This document shows positions 1 through 12,200 of a stretch of DNA of 39,018 nucleotides, one piece after another. Numbering within the stretch: position 1 is the stretch's first letter; each line of letters starts with the position of its first letter. The position numbers and the translations under genes are program-made. The stretch spans positions 239,346 through 278,363 of the forward strand of contig NW_019091500.1 in the NCBI RefSeq assembly GCF_001949145.1, in the 5' to 3' direction. The notes beneath the pieces are model-generated. The model was not told where the DNA came from, did no database searches, and saw nothing but the letters and a program-made list of their open reading frames with translations. The stretch comes from Acanthaster planci (lineage: Eukaryota > Echinodermata > Asteroidea > Valvatida > Acanthasteridae).

Positions 1-751
1 GCATGGCCTTGTGTCTGTTTTTGTGATGGTCTCGACTACGACACTGACGACAACATCTTGAAATAGGGAGTCGAATTTCTGGGGTTATTTATCGCGGAAG
101 GACGACGTCCTGAAAATGAGATGGCGACAGCCTATAAGATAATTATGAGATGACTGTATTCTAGAATTAGGTTGGAATTATTGGGTTGTCGACATCTTAC
201 ACCCATGATGTCATCATCCTTTGATAAGTTATAATTGTATCAGGTTGTCGACATCTTATTTTCAAGATGTTCTCATCCTGCTATATCTGAGGATCATATC
301 AGCGTTGTATGTTCAAGTCCTTCATAAGATTTTTTCACAAGTCCAGGCACAAGTCCCTTCACAAGGCCAGTAATAAGTAACAGGGTGAACAATGACAAAG
401 GAATGTTTTGTCACAGCATATTTAAATAGCTTGTGAATTGCCTTAAAACTGGATGACTTGTGATGGCCTTACGGGGACTTGCAGTGACTTGTGATAGACT
501 CGAATACAACACTGCTGCGGATGATGTCTTTCCACTTCCAAGACAGCATCATCCCTTGAAATACTACAAGATTTTGACATCTTGCCTGTAATTATAATGT
601 GATGGATGTCAAGTGACAGTTCTAGATCTCCGCCACAGATAGATAAGGCACTTGAGTTGGTTACTGAGGGTCAGTGGACAGGTCTCTGGACCAGACGGCC
701 GCTGCCCTGAACTTTTCTTTAACACTACATTTGCCCCGTGTTTCCTAACAG
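1..751. other. 5' flank or intron of the FAM187-like gene, with diverged direct repeats
   Basis: No coding exon could be supported here. The stretch holds old, imperfect direct repeats. The block GTTGTCGACATCTTA occurs at about 185-200 and again at about 244-259, each followed by a similar ATG-rich tail ending in TCATCCT. A block beginning TGATGGTCTCGACTACGAC near 26 is echoed by TGATAGACTCGAATACAAC near 491. A possible short exon at 640-670, followed by GTCAGT, would have the right phase to join the exon at 752, but it has no recognisable homology and was not included in the gene model. Confidence 0.4.
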
Positions 752-3700
752 GCTTTTGTTATAGCACAGGAAGAAGTCCGTTAGAGCAGTATCACAACGG
801 GATACCGTGTAACTTCCCCTTTAAGAATCACCTTATCTGGAAGACACTGTCGATTGTCGGAATAGACCTCAGAGACGAAAAGATCATCCAGCGGTGTAGG
901 ATATCTTGCAGAGAAGGTTTGTTTAGGAAGAGAGACGATTAGCCTTCCCTGGGGCAGGGCTTGAGTCAACCCCCCCCCAAAAAGGACTAATATTAATCAT
1001 TCAAATTAAACATTCACTGTTTACAGTGTACCTCTTCTGAAGCTATATTACTCCGTCATAATCTTTCATTTTCCCCAAAGCCGACAAGGAAGCTCGTCAC
1101 AAGATGGTGAAGCCCCTCCATTTTCGTAAGTATACCCGTCAGAATATAAACAGTTAATAATTCTGTTTTATTTCAGCAGGGTAGCCTTGTCAGTTAAAAA
1201 CAGCTATCATTAAGAGCCCTGATAAAACTTAGAAAAAAATCAATAGAACTGAATTTAAAACAATTTAAAACAGATTAGGTTAATAAAAGAGAAAGATAAA
1301 ACAGAAACTGAACAGCAGTCGAACAGCATAGGATTTCTATATAAAATTAGATACAATATGAAAGATTATAGAAATAACAAGTAGTACTTAGAATAATAAT
1401 AAAAAATAAAACATATAATTAAGAACCAGACAAGAGTGACAGTAAATTAATTTTGAACAAAACTTCAGTAATGATGATGGCAAAATTAATAATGAAAACA
1501 TAACACACAGTTAATCGAAAATGAAGTAAAATATGGAAGCAAGAGGAATATGCGTACTGTATGTGTTATAATAAAAGTGTAAATAAAGTCAACTGGAGTT
1601 AAATGAGGTAATATAGCTATAATCCACAACTTAAAATTGTGTGGCAGTGATTAAATTAAGGTAAAAGGTAACATAAAAGTTAAATGTTAAATAAAAGTCC
1701 TAGGAGACTTTTGAGTCTACAGAGGGAACTCCACCTGTCTCTAAGAGGTAGTCAACTTGTTCCACCCCAAGGTCCCTGAATATTGGAATGTGCCTTTGCC
1801 TGCATTAGTTTCAGGATGATAAGGCATGCATAATCAGCCATTTGACAGCGATTGAGTGCCAAATGAATGGGTTGGAGATTCGAAGCGAGAATTAAGGTAT
1901 TCAGTTACATGTTGTTCGTGAATTCTTTGAACCAAAGTTAAGGAGAGTGCAATAACAACTAAATTTTTAAGATTTGCAAGTTGTAAGTATTCATCTTGTT
2001 GTTCGACAGCATTTACGTGCGCACTAGAGTTTCTGAAAAAATTCCGGAAGTTCGTGGTTGTGTATGAGGGAGATACGCTCAGGATGAAATGCCATCCTTG
2101 GTAATATCGTAATTCTTTTCATTTTCTTTTTTTTTCTTTTCTTTCTTTGATATTTCTCTTGTTAGTCTGGTTTGTAAATTAATATCTGAGGGCTGTTGCC
2201 AGTGCATTTTCACTAAACGTAACGATCGTTTTCGACTGAAGTTCAGTTAGGACCGGAATGGTTTCAGTTTGGTCCAACCAGTTCTTTGTCTTATATCTAA
2301 ATAGGTACTGACATGGAATAGCATACCACCTTTTATCCTCTGCACTTTTGCCTCGTTCATATACGTGTAGTTTGTATTTCTTGCAGTAATGAGCTCTATG
2401 GTGGTGTGAAGTGGCATCGAATAAAAAGCCGGCGACTTGACCTCTCGGTGGAGTTCAGTTGGCATGACAACGATGACGAGAACAAATATGCATTGAACCA
2501 TGATATGTCCATGGAGATTCGTCGAGCTGAACGTAGCGACGAAGACCGATACATCTGCATGAAGAAAGAAGAGTAAGTAGTTAGTGAAATCATTCAAAGT
2601 CCAGATCGCTACAATGGTAACTCAACAATGGCAACTCTCACAAGTCGCAAGCAAGGACAATCCAAAGTTGGGCACCTTCCATTTTAAACTGGCAATGGAC
2701 ATTGATCAGTAGATCGCTTCGCCCTCATAATGGCTTAAAATATTGATATGACACGTTTGTCTGACAAGGTTAAATCCTGGCATTTTGAACTCAAGAGCAT
2801 ACTCGAGATAATCGTTTTCACACTAGCTTTGAAGTTTGCCCTAACAATATGTCTCGTGCTTCCCGACAGACCTTACAGTATTCATAAAGTTGTTGTAGTG
2901 CAACGTCCTAGCAAGATGCACGTGGTGGATCTAACTAAGAACCAAAAACCATACGGCAAGAGAGACATGGTTTATACATTGTGGATGGAATGGGGGCCAT
3001 GTAGCAAGTGTGGTGAGCCAGGCACACGCATCCGTATCGGTAAATAATGCAGTCAAGTTAAGTAGAAGTTGTTAAGTAGTTTCTTGGCTATATGATTCAT
3101 ATTTTATTTGGCTATTATACTTAGAATTGCTGTTTGTAAGTGGAGTCTTCACCTTTTTGTGGGGGAGGGGTTGTCAAAATGATATCAACAGAGTGTACAA
3201 TGCCTTTTGGAAGGAACATACTTCAATCCAGTAATATTTCCTTAAAAGGTTGTCACGCCAAAATAGGTCTGAATAATGTTACTTCAATTCTCTTTTTGTT
3301 TTGAAAATGTTTAGGTCACTGTTTTTCGAAATCTCCAAGGGTGACTGGGGAGCTAGTACTGAAATACCAAAGCGGTGTTCCGTGCCACTTCGAGACGGGT
3401 GAGCGATTCAATTGGAAGACCATCAAATCACCGATGCTGGATGAGAAAATGATAGACACGTGCAATCAACCCTGCATACAAAGTACGTTAAGATCGACGA
3501 AGTAACTTCGAAGAGTCGGAACAGTCGCAAATTTCTTTCACCAGAAGAGGACATTTGGAAGACATTATTAATGGTGATTTCACTCAAGGAATTACACTTG
3601 AATGATTCCTTTTCAGATCCAATAGATATCTTCTCCAGCAGTGTCCAGCGATATGCCGCAGCGAGACGCCCCGGGCAAAGAAACCCGTGGGCCCGACCGA

Positions 3701-5379
3701 GAGGGGAATCATCCAAAGACAGAGGTGATTGTCCAGATTTAAATTCATCAATAAAGCATCTAAACCGTCCTTGATGTAATGTTTTAATATCCGAAATTTG
3801 CCTTTTTATTGCAGCGAAGTTGAAGGTGTTTGGATACATTGGAGGCGATGTGAACCTCGTTTGCCCTGGGTAAGTTGCGTGTTTTACAAAATTTTCAAAG
3901 AGAACTAATCTGTCCAAAAATTGATAAGACAAGTTAAGGAAGTGACGATAAGATGTGATATTCTGTATTAGTTTTTCAAAGTCCCAACAAACGTACATGC
4001 AGTACACCTTTATGGCTCAACAGCGCTTCGGAATATGCTGTGACAGAATGGAAAAATGGCAGCCGCATGCTGACGTCAGAGCAGCCCGAATCGGGAACGA
4101 ACGCCACGAGAGGGCGCGTTCACATTGACGACCTTGAGGGCAGCCTACTTATCGCCAACATCACGGCATGGGATGAGCAATTATATCGCTGTTATTCCAA
4201 CGGTGTGCAGACAGCCACCGTCAGATTAATAGGTACGCAAACCAATATAACCGCTTTAAGGAATTCAGTGTTGAATAAAATGTTTTAGATTTGGTGCTGA
4301 AAATATCTGTTGATAATTGAATTGATCTGGCGGTTGGTGTGCTATACCTGCTTATTGGGAATTGGTATTTTGGTACACATGTCGATTGCAATGTTCCCCA
4401 AAATTACTCGATTTTTTTTTGTGACACTGCGTGGTTCAATCAGCACCATTGGCCACCTGAAATAAAAACCAATGAGTGAGCATAAACCAGAGGTGTTCTT
4501 CCTTATTCTCCGAAACCAAACCTCCACCGACACTTTTGCTATGGCACAGTTGGTTAATGCTCAGATTGAAGTGTTTTATGAACTTGTTCTTTTTTCCACA
4601 CAGTGATGAGGCCGCTGGTGGACGTGCAAGGTGAGTACTATACAGCAGTTTTTGAGAGTTATAAGAGACGCATTATGTCAATTGTTGGCAGTATGGGTGA
4701 AATGGCTTTCATGGGTAAAAAAAAGGGGAAAAAAATAGGCCGCAGTATAGAGCAGTGAACACTCCCATTGTAGACTTTATTCACGGGGCCAGAGATATTG
4801 AATTTGAAAGCGATGTTAACTTTTCATTTTTGAATGTTGAGAGTACAAATGAAAGCAACAAATAAAATTTCACGAAAAATTTACACCTGTATACTCTGAT
4901 GAATAATTTAAAAAATCACGAACACACAGAATTATATCATGCCAGATTCTGAAAATTATTGAAAGGGAGGCTTGGAACGCATTACAAAACAGTTTGGTGC
5001 TATCTTAATGGACAGTTTTCAATATGTAAAACCGATATGGGGAATAAGATAAAAAAAAAATGGCCGTCGCATGAATAGGGTAGAGCTGGTATTTAAATTT
5101 AAAATCTGCACGCCGCTCTGCATCAATACAGCACACCGTAATCTTGTAGCGACATAACTGCGACGGCATGAACACTGTTTAATAATTATTTCCTTGCAAC
5201 TTTTGGCAGCTTTATTGTCATGTCGCACTGTTCCGTTTACAGCTTTCATGGGATCGTTTCTCCAAACCAGCCGTGTGTTACAGTTTTACTGTGTCGTCTT
5301 CGTATTGGTCCTGATGCTGAAGTGCATAGCGAGATGCATACAGAACAGGCGCTACAAGCGAAGTATGAGAGCAGGTTGA
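752..5379 (+). CDS. FAM187A-like: FAM187A-like Ig-domain single-pass membrane protein (5' end incomplete)
   Basis: Exons, all with matching phases except around one missing exon: 752-916, 1081-1125, [missing], 2387-2572, 2870-3039, 3315-3482, 3617-3724, 3815-3869, 4024-4232, 4604-4630, 5210-5379 (TGA). The order matches vertebrate FAM187A. An Ig fold (W in GVKWHRI, then DEDRYIC) is followed by a thrombospondin-like cysteine module (EWGPCSKCGEPG, GHCFSKSP, DEKMIDTCNQPC), a second Ig domain (DVNLVCPG, AVTEWKNG, DEQLYRC), and one membrane helix (VLQFYCVVFVLVLMLKC) with a short basic tail. The exon at 752 repeats the cysteine module (GFCYS, GIPCNF, WKTL, DEKIIQRC), so at least one extra module lies upstream. 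The exon expected between 1126 and 2386, carrying the first Ig cysteine, and the signal peptide were not found. It is probably a cell-surface protein; the function of the family is poorly known. Family assignment is confident; the 5' structure is not. Confidence 0.8.
1126..2386 (+). other. Intron region with an A-rich block; an expected exon not found
   Basis: Roughly 1180-1720 is strongly A-rich on the + strand with no repeated unit. 2118-2160 is a T-rich, pyrimidine-rich run. By comparison with the second module, which uses the exon at 3815-3869, an exon of about 55 nt entering in phase 1, leaving in phase 2 and carrying an Ig cysteine should lie here. I could not identify one with a proper acceptor and donor. 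Either it is too diverged to read by eye, or the first module is broken. Confidence 0.4.
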
Positions 5380-8300
5380 GGACGATAGGTTTGTAACGTC
5401 TGTGGGCAAACTGCAGACACGCACAGTTGCCCAGATTTTGCAGCGCCCTCTATTGGTGAAAGGCCAGCACAAACAATGTGATTACTGTGTAACTAATCGT
5501 AACCCACGTCTGTTCCCCCCAAATTGGGGAAAAACCTTTAACTGTCCGTGGGTGAACCGCTGTTAGAGCTCCACTAAGTAATGGGTTGGATTAGGCAACT
5601 TTTTGTGCACAACTGAGATTTTCTTGCCGTACGTACCAGTGAGAAAGTCATTTACTCTTTCGCAACCTGTTCACTAGCCTTGAAGTCCAACAAGCTTTAC
5701 AAATTCCTCGAGGAGTGACAAAACAAGGGCTTTCAAAAGCAGAGGGAATTTATGGAAGCACGATATATCCCGTACGCTTTCATTTTCTCTATGCTTGGAA
5801 AGTACTTAGAGTTTGCCTAGTTTATTCTTGCTTTCTATTTATAGCTTTGCAAACAAAACCAGTTGTAAGATGACCAGTGACAGCGTCAGTTTTTGTCAAT
5901 GCCGCCATTCAATCGTAAACATTCAGTTAATCTCGCAACATCTCAATAACTGAAATGTTGCGGTACTTTTTTGCCTGGAACACTTTAAAACTAGTCGCTG
6001 GCACGGTTGCATCTTTGGGTAATGAGAGTAGACATACGCAAATATAATTACAGGGGTGCCTAGTTTGGAGATCAGTGTTATTTTTTGTTAATTTGTGTTA
6101 GCAAGCCAGTTGTAAAAATATTCAAATCAGTTTAAAAGTTTAGAATGAGAAATATGTCTCACGTTTCCTTCTCTTTTCCCCGACTTTTGCGAGATATGAT
6201 TACTACAAGGAACTCTGCGAAGTATTATTGGCAATATTTGACCCGCTTTACTCTTGGCAAGTCACCCTGTGGATTCGGCTCCGTTGTTGTTAACTTGTAC
6301 ATGTTGCCACGTACTCACTTGTCCAAATTGATGACCTCCAAGACATTCTTTCCTCTCAATCAGAAGGTCTACAGGTGCACCGCAACAAATAACTTCCATA
6401 TACTTCACAATTATATTAAAAATGCTCACAACTCTTACAGGTGTCCAGGCTGCACAGAAAAACGATGTTCGACATTGTCATCTTTTATTTTTCTTTCAAT
6501 TTTTTTGCGGTGACCACTGAAATATTGAGAAAATCTCACCCAAAGCAGACCACGATCATCACCCCTAAAATGAAGAAAATGTCCCTGCCCAGAAAAGTAG
6601 CCATTTTGAAAAACGGCCAAATATTGCCACATTCGGATCCAATTGCACCCAAATTGCTCAGCATTAGAAACCCAAAGTGCGGACCAGAGCTTCATGGCTC
6701 TCGGTACTCTCTAATATTGAATATTTTGAGCGTATAACGTTTATTAATGAACTTGGCGGACATATTTCTGACCTATATACGTGGGTGCACCCCCCCACGT
6801 TCACAAAACTGAAATTCATACCTGTTTAAAATTTTGACCGACGGAAGCTCAACGTCTTTCAAGTTGGAGCAATTCGACCGCATTTCCTAGTCATCCGTGT
6901 TCATATAATGAGCGGTCATGTGTTATAGTTCATTGGGAAAATTGTTTCTTCCCCCAACTGTCCGCCCTGATTTGTAGTGCACCACCAAGCGGCAAAAGAA
7001 AGACAGATAGTAGCAAGTTTTCCAAACGAGTCCTTGCACGCGTTCTGCGTGTGCACAAAGGTTTGAGTTTGAGCGGTCCGTTCCTGACACGGGTTTCATT
7101 TTCACGCGCTCGAACGGCGGGAACACGACCCAAGAACACTGTTCTCGGAACAGGATCACACACCACCTCCTCGTCAGGATTTTACACAAACACACGGAAA
7201 AACTCGTGAGATTTGATTTCTGAACTGCCGCAAAAAGTACCGATATGGCTTTACAAAGCCAAAGACAATGGAAAGTTTTGCAAAATTAACATTAATAATT
7301 TTCCATGACAGAACTGACTTTTTTTAATGGAAAAGACGTTAGCCTAATTATCCAACATTAACTTTCGAAGAATGCACAAGGACGCTGTCATGTTGCTTGG
7401 CACAAATAACTACTAGCGCTAATAACCGGTTGTACATTTCCGGCGTTCGAGCGGCCGACCCACGAACAACAAATCGAGTTGCTCGTGAACAAACGAGAAC
7501 AAGCCGGCCGATCGTTACGAGTACCCAGCGTGCTCCGCGTCAAACGCACCTTTGATCCCCATCATAAACGCGCGCCTATGCAATGAGTACTAAAAAACAC
7601 GCCCTCTTTTGTTCCGCTCGGATCGGACAGTAAGAGGAGATAATGTCCCTTCACACAAAAATGCCAGAAAGACAGACGAAAGTTGTTTTTTCGAAATATA
7701 AATGTAGGGAAACACCAGGTAGGAGCGCACACAAGGGGGACAGGGGCCCAAGTCTCTCTGTTTTCAGAGTGTTACTTTGTGGTAAGGGTGGGCTGGACAC
7801 GACGTGTCTGAGCGCGGATCGTCGTGGTTTATTCCATGAATAGACAGTGATCTCTTAAAACCAAGGAATACTGTAGAAAGCTTACAGAACAAAACACCCT
7901 GCAATACAATACAGGACAATGTTGATCGACACTGCGTCGATCGACATGACTGGGCTGGGTGCGCACTAGTGACGTGCAGGCACATAAGTATGTACACATT
8001 ACTTGTTATACACAACGCATCTAAATAACAATCACAGAAACTTGACGAACTCCCTCCAAAAGATGCAATAAAGCCAAGTGTGATACAAAGCTGGCTTGCT
8101 ATCAACTACCTAAATGAGATATTTACGGCTTAGAAAGCTGGCTTGTTTTCAAGGGGGAAGTCCCACGAGCAGGATTCAACGACAGAAATTTCAATTACCG
8201 AAACTCACGTGTCGCCAAAATCCGAATACACTCAGTGCTATCCATACGCAATTAAATATTCATGATATTGAAATAAAGATTGAGCTTGGTTACAGGGGCC

Positions 8301-9274
8301 ATAAACATTGCTCCAAAATCAACCCTGACAATGTCGATAATTACTTGTACAATAGAGAGGTATAATATAACGAGGAGTAAGCACAAACCAGAACTATTAT
8401 GCACGATTTAAAGAAGCGCACTTAAACTATGAATATTTATGAGGGAATATACGCTGAGGAGACCCATATTGATAAGTGGCAGATCGCTACAAAATGCATG
8501 TCGCATCGTAGTGAATTTGCTAATCAATTCACGAAATCCGCCATAGGGAAAGTTCAGACGCGAACTATAGTTCGACCGGTGGTCAATTTTTTTTTAAATG
8601 CACATGCGCAACTCAGTTACACTTCAACGACTCCAGTCGGTAATTTTTAAAAATCTCATCGTTACTGCCATTTCACCGTTGGCTGCGATTCTTGCGGCGT
8701 ACTTGATAACTGAAATCTTGCACAATTACTTTCATGTGAATGGTTCCCTCTGTAATGATAAATGAAATCGATATTTTGGTTTCCAGCGGATGTACCCCAA
8801 AATAATGGTTTGACTAGAAAGTCCAAACCATCCATCGTTCGGGCGGTGTTAGTCGAACTCCAGTCAACTATTGTCGTCGCTCGAACTTACTCATAAAGTA
8901 ATAAAACTCATAAAAATTTTATTAGTGGAGGCTGTAGCAGTGTGTTTACGTCATAGAATCACTGAACCGTGAGATGCCGACAAACGATCGAGTCACCAAG
9001 TCCAGGTGACCCGTGGGTATGGATGGACAGAGTCGTGTTGACCTTGGTCAGAGCGCAGGCTCTATTCTAGTTTGTCTTCTCTCTGTGTAAAGACGTTGTT
9101 ATTTTGACTACAGCGTCCTTCCTGATGCACACGTTTAACCAGCCTGGGTGTGCATACAGGCCATTGCATTATAGATTCAAGCCCCGGATGGTCAAAGTAT
9201 CGGTGTAGTGGGAAGGCTTCGCGGCAAGATCATGGCGCGGCCGTTCCGTCGCGCATTATACCCGCTGTCTGCAG
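5380..9274. other. Intergenic region
   Basis: This covers the 3' flank of the FAM187-like gene and the 5' flank of the transporter gene. No exon with recognisable homology was seen, and no clear AATAAA follows the stop at 5379. The part 7020-7560 is richer in G+C and CpG than its surroundings, as a promoter or an old mobile element might be, but I can support neither. Open frames here, such as 6145-6513, have no recognisable domain and no codon pattern that suggests a gene. A block at 8818-8863 recurs in diverged form at 22312-22355. Confidence 0.5.
8818..8863. repeat. Dispersed repeat, copy 1
   Basis: The block AAAGTCCAAACCATCC, followed by a T/G-rich GGTGTTAGTCGA core, matches 22312-22355 (AAAGTCCAAGCCATCC then GGTGTTCGTCGA) over about 45 bases with several substitutions. 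The flanks do not align. It is probably a fragment of an old interspersed element. Confidence 0.4.
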
Positions 9275-12200
9275 CGTGGTCCTCTGGCAGTGCTCGCATC
9301 CTTCTTCATTTTCTTCTTCTCTCTTGGCAACATCAGTTCCTTCGTCATCCTTTACGTGTATCTTCAGAAAGATTTTCAAGCCTCATCAATCGAAACAGGT
9401 AAGCAATCCCGGTTAAAGTTATGTCTATGCACTGCTTTAATACCTTATTTGCCCATGTCAAAACACAGATCATTTCATATGAAATACCCTTCGATGCTGA
9501 AGGCCATAAACACGAGCTGTGTGCAACTCAAACAGCACCCATCACGGCTGGCCGGGTAATGACATCATTTCAAGGCTAGTGTCATGATACATGGGGAATG
9601 TCAAATTCATTTCTTCATATTTCACGTGGAAACATTTTGAAAACCTCTGCCATGATGTGCTTTCAAAAAAGTTGACGTAGGGTTTGTTCAATAGGAGTTG
9701 AGAGGTTATAGGCCTTCAAACCATGTACAAATTAAGTAGGACTGACGCGTAAAATGCTGCTATGATCTAACATTTTTCCCTCCATAGGTTGGGTCGGATC
9801 CGTGGCATGGGCGACCATGAATTTCTTAGCACCACTACCTAGCGCTCTCTATGTCAGATACGATTACCAGCGAGTTGTCCTTATTGGCGTTCTACTGGCT
9901 TTTACTGGTTTGATTGCTACTTCATTTGCCAATTACCTTTGGGTGGTATACATCACCTATGGGCTTTTGTTTGGTGCGGGCAGTAACTTCATGATAACGG
10001 TGGCCATCAATCTCGTTACCAGCCACTACCCAGGAGAGAGCAATGTAAGGGCCACCTCCCTAACATCAGCTGGCCAACCAGTAGGTACGTATTCCACAAT
10101 TGGAGAGAAGATATGTGGGTACACCATGTGGAATCGATCTCTTCCATAAGAGTGGTGGCTATACGAGAAGAACCGGTGAGTTAAACTCGACGTTTCGACT
10201 AAAGATGCTCATGGATCTCTTGTGGTCTCTCCTGTGGAAGACAGAGCATTCTTATAGAAGAATTCCACATGGTGTATCTACGCATCTTCTCTCACTTGAA
10301 TTGGGAAAAGGTGGATCTTGATCCGGCATTTTGGTGGGATCATTATCTTACCACAACGAAACTGCTTGCAGTAGTCTACTTTCCATCGTGATGCGGCCGC
10401 AAATAACTGCGTACAGCCTCCGTACACGAGCGACTGAACCGTCAGTTGTTTGTTAGTAGGATTAGTTAGCTTGTAGGATAGCTAGCTAACTAACTGGCAA
10501 GTTTGTGACAGTCTTTTTTAATCACACCAATCGATAGAGCTTAATTTCTGTCAGCTAAATTGAGAATTTAGCTTATATTTTAACTTGAGTTATATCCTGT
10601 GACCTTAGTAGCAATAACTTGAAAGCTCAAGTCCTCAAAGTAATATTATGAGATTTTCGTTACGTCCAATGATGTCTGTGATTGTGTTTCTAAAATTTCA
10701 CATTACAGGGCTTCTTATCCTGAGTGCTTCGCTCAACCAAGCGTGCTTCTATCTGGGTTGGCGTAATGGTCTTCGTATTGTGTCCGGCCTCACACTGGCT
10801 ACTGGTTTGCTATGCACCGCCCTGTTGCGGCCACCGAGTGCCACCGATGCACACGACAATGACATCGATTGTAAGCCAGCCACAGGTTGTCGCGACACCG
10901 GGGCAGAGGCTGGCTGTAGTAGCGCGGAGTCTGCAGTCAATGGTCACGCCACTCGGTTGGTAGACAAGACTGTGGATTTCAAATTAGTGACGAAGGGAGG
11001 GCGGGGGGAAAAGGCCTATCAACCCATCCCGTCTCACGTTGGAGACGAATTTGACCATTCTAATCGGGAATCTTCCAAAAGTAGCTTCTCTCCCTCTCAG
11101 CCATCGATAGATTTGGGAAGAGTTGATCGAAGCTGTCGCTTGAGTAACAAGGTTAAAAATGAACTCAATCCCAGCTCTTCCTTAGATAAGCCAGACAATC
11201 AGCAGGTTGGACCCTTACCCCAACAGCAGCAACAGACCCAAACAGGAGACTTCGTGGGTAAAATCGATGTCAGCGCTGGGACGTTTGTCCCATATACTCT
11301 TCACGAGACTAGTGACGCACTACTACCAAGACTGGAAACAGTTCCGGTCAATAAAAAGGGCGCCACCAATAATCCCAATAGAGCAGATCCCTCGTTCTGT
11401 CTGAGGTATGTCAGACTGCTTCGTCTTCCTGGTCACTGGCTGTTTTTTCCCGCCATCATTACATCCACATCGGCAGTTCTCTTCAGCGTCATCCACTTTG
11501 TAAGTGTCAAATATAAGTTGCAATCTTGGACAAGTTCAAGCAGTGACCGTAGTTCAAACACTGGTCAATGAGCCACACTGATATTTAAAAAAAAGCAAGG
11601 TCATTAGGGAATACAGCCCTCCTGTGATTCAGCGTAGGGCCGCCACGATTGGCTAGACCTCGTACACGCGTCCGAATGACCTCTTATGCGCTTCATTTTG
11701 GGCATGCGCTGTTGAAATACAGAACTGGCTCATTCCTCCGTGTATCAAGGCGCACGCGCAATACTGAGGTTCATAGGCTAACAATGTAACGAGAAATCCA
11801 GTGGTCACCCACATTTTTGCCGTGGCCCTCTTCTTTTGTTCATAGTCTGCCATTGCAAGCGGTCATTTTCAGGTCGATAGTTCATTTTCTGGTTAGTTAC
11901 GAAAAGGGGTGATGATAAGAAGCAATCCAACCATGTCCCAGAGCCTGGCTTTCAAAATGGCTAACTATCCATCATTCATTGGTCAAGTTATCGATAACTG
12001 TAGTCATTTTTCTCAGCAGGAGTACATGAGTTTTTCTCTCTCCCTCTTGTACTTACGAGAGTGTGATTAGATTATTCTCTATCACATAATTCTTGTTCTT
12101 CGAAAGGTGAGCTTTGCCAGCACGGTTGGTATCTCCGAGCATAAAGCGTCTGCTCTTGTGATTGTGCTGTCGGGGATGGAGCTGGCCTCCCGTATGCTGG

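Noticed and set aside
1690-1775. Candidate for the missing Ig exon (ELHLSLRGSQLV-like frame)
   Set aside because: It needs the wrong entry phase, a stop appears in the required frame, and the Ig cysteine is absent.
6145-6513. 122-codon open frame on the + strand in the intergenic region
   Set aside because: No recognisable domain, no homologue known to me, and no flanking splice or regulatory signals that fit a gene.
6775-6800. Short inverted repeat around GTGGGTGCACCCCCCCAC
   Set aside because: It is a small hairpin created by a C-run; there is no larger element or target duplication around it.
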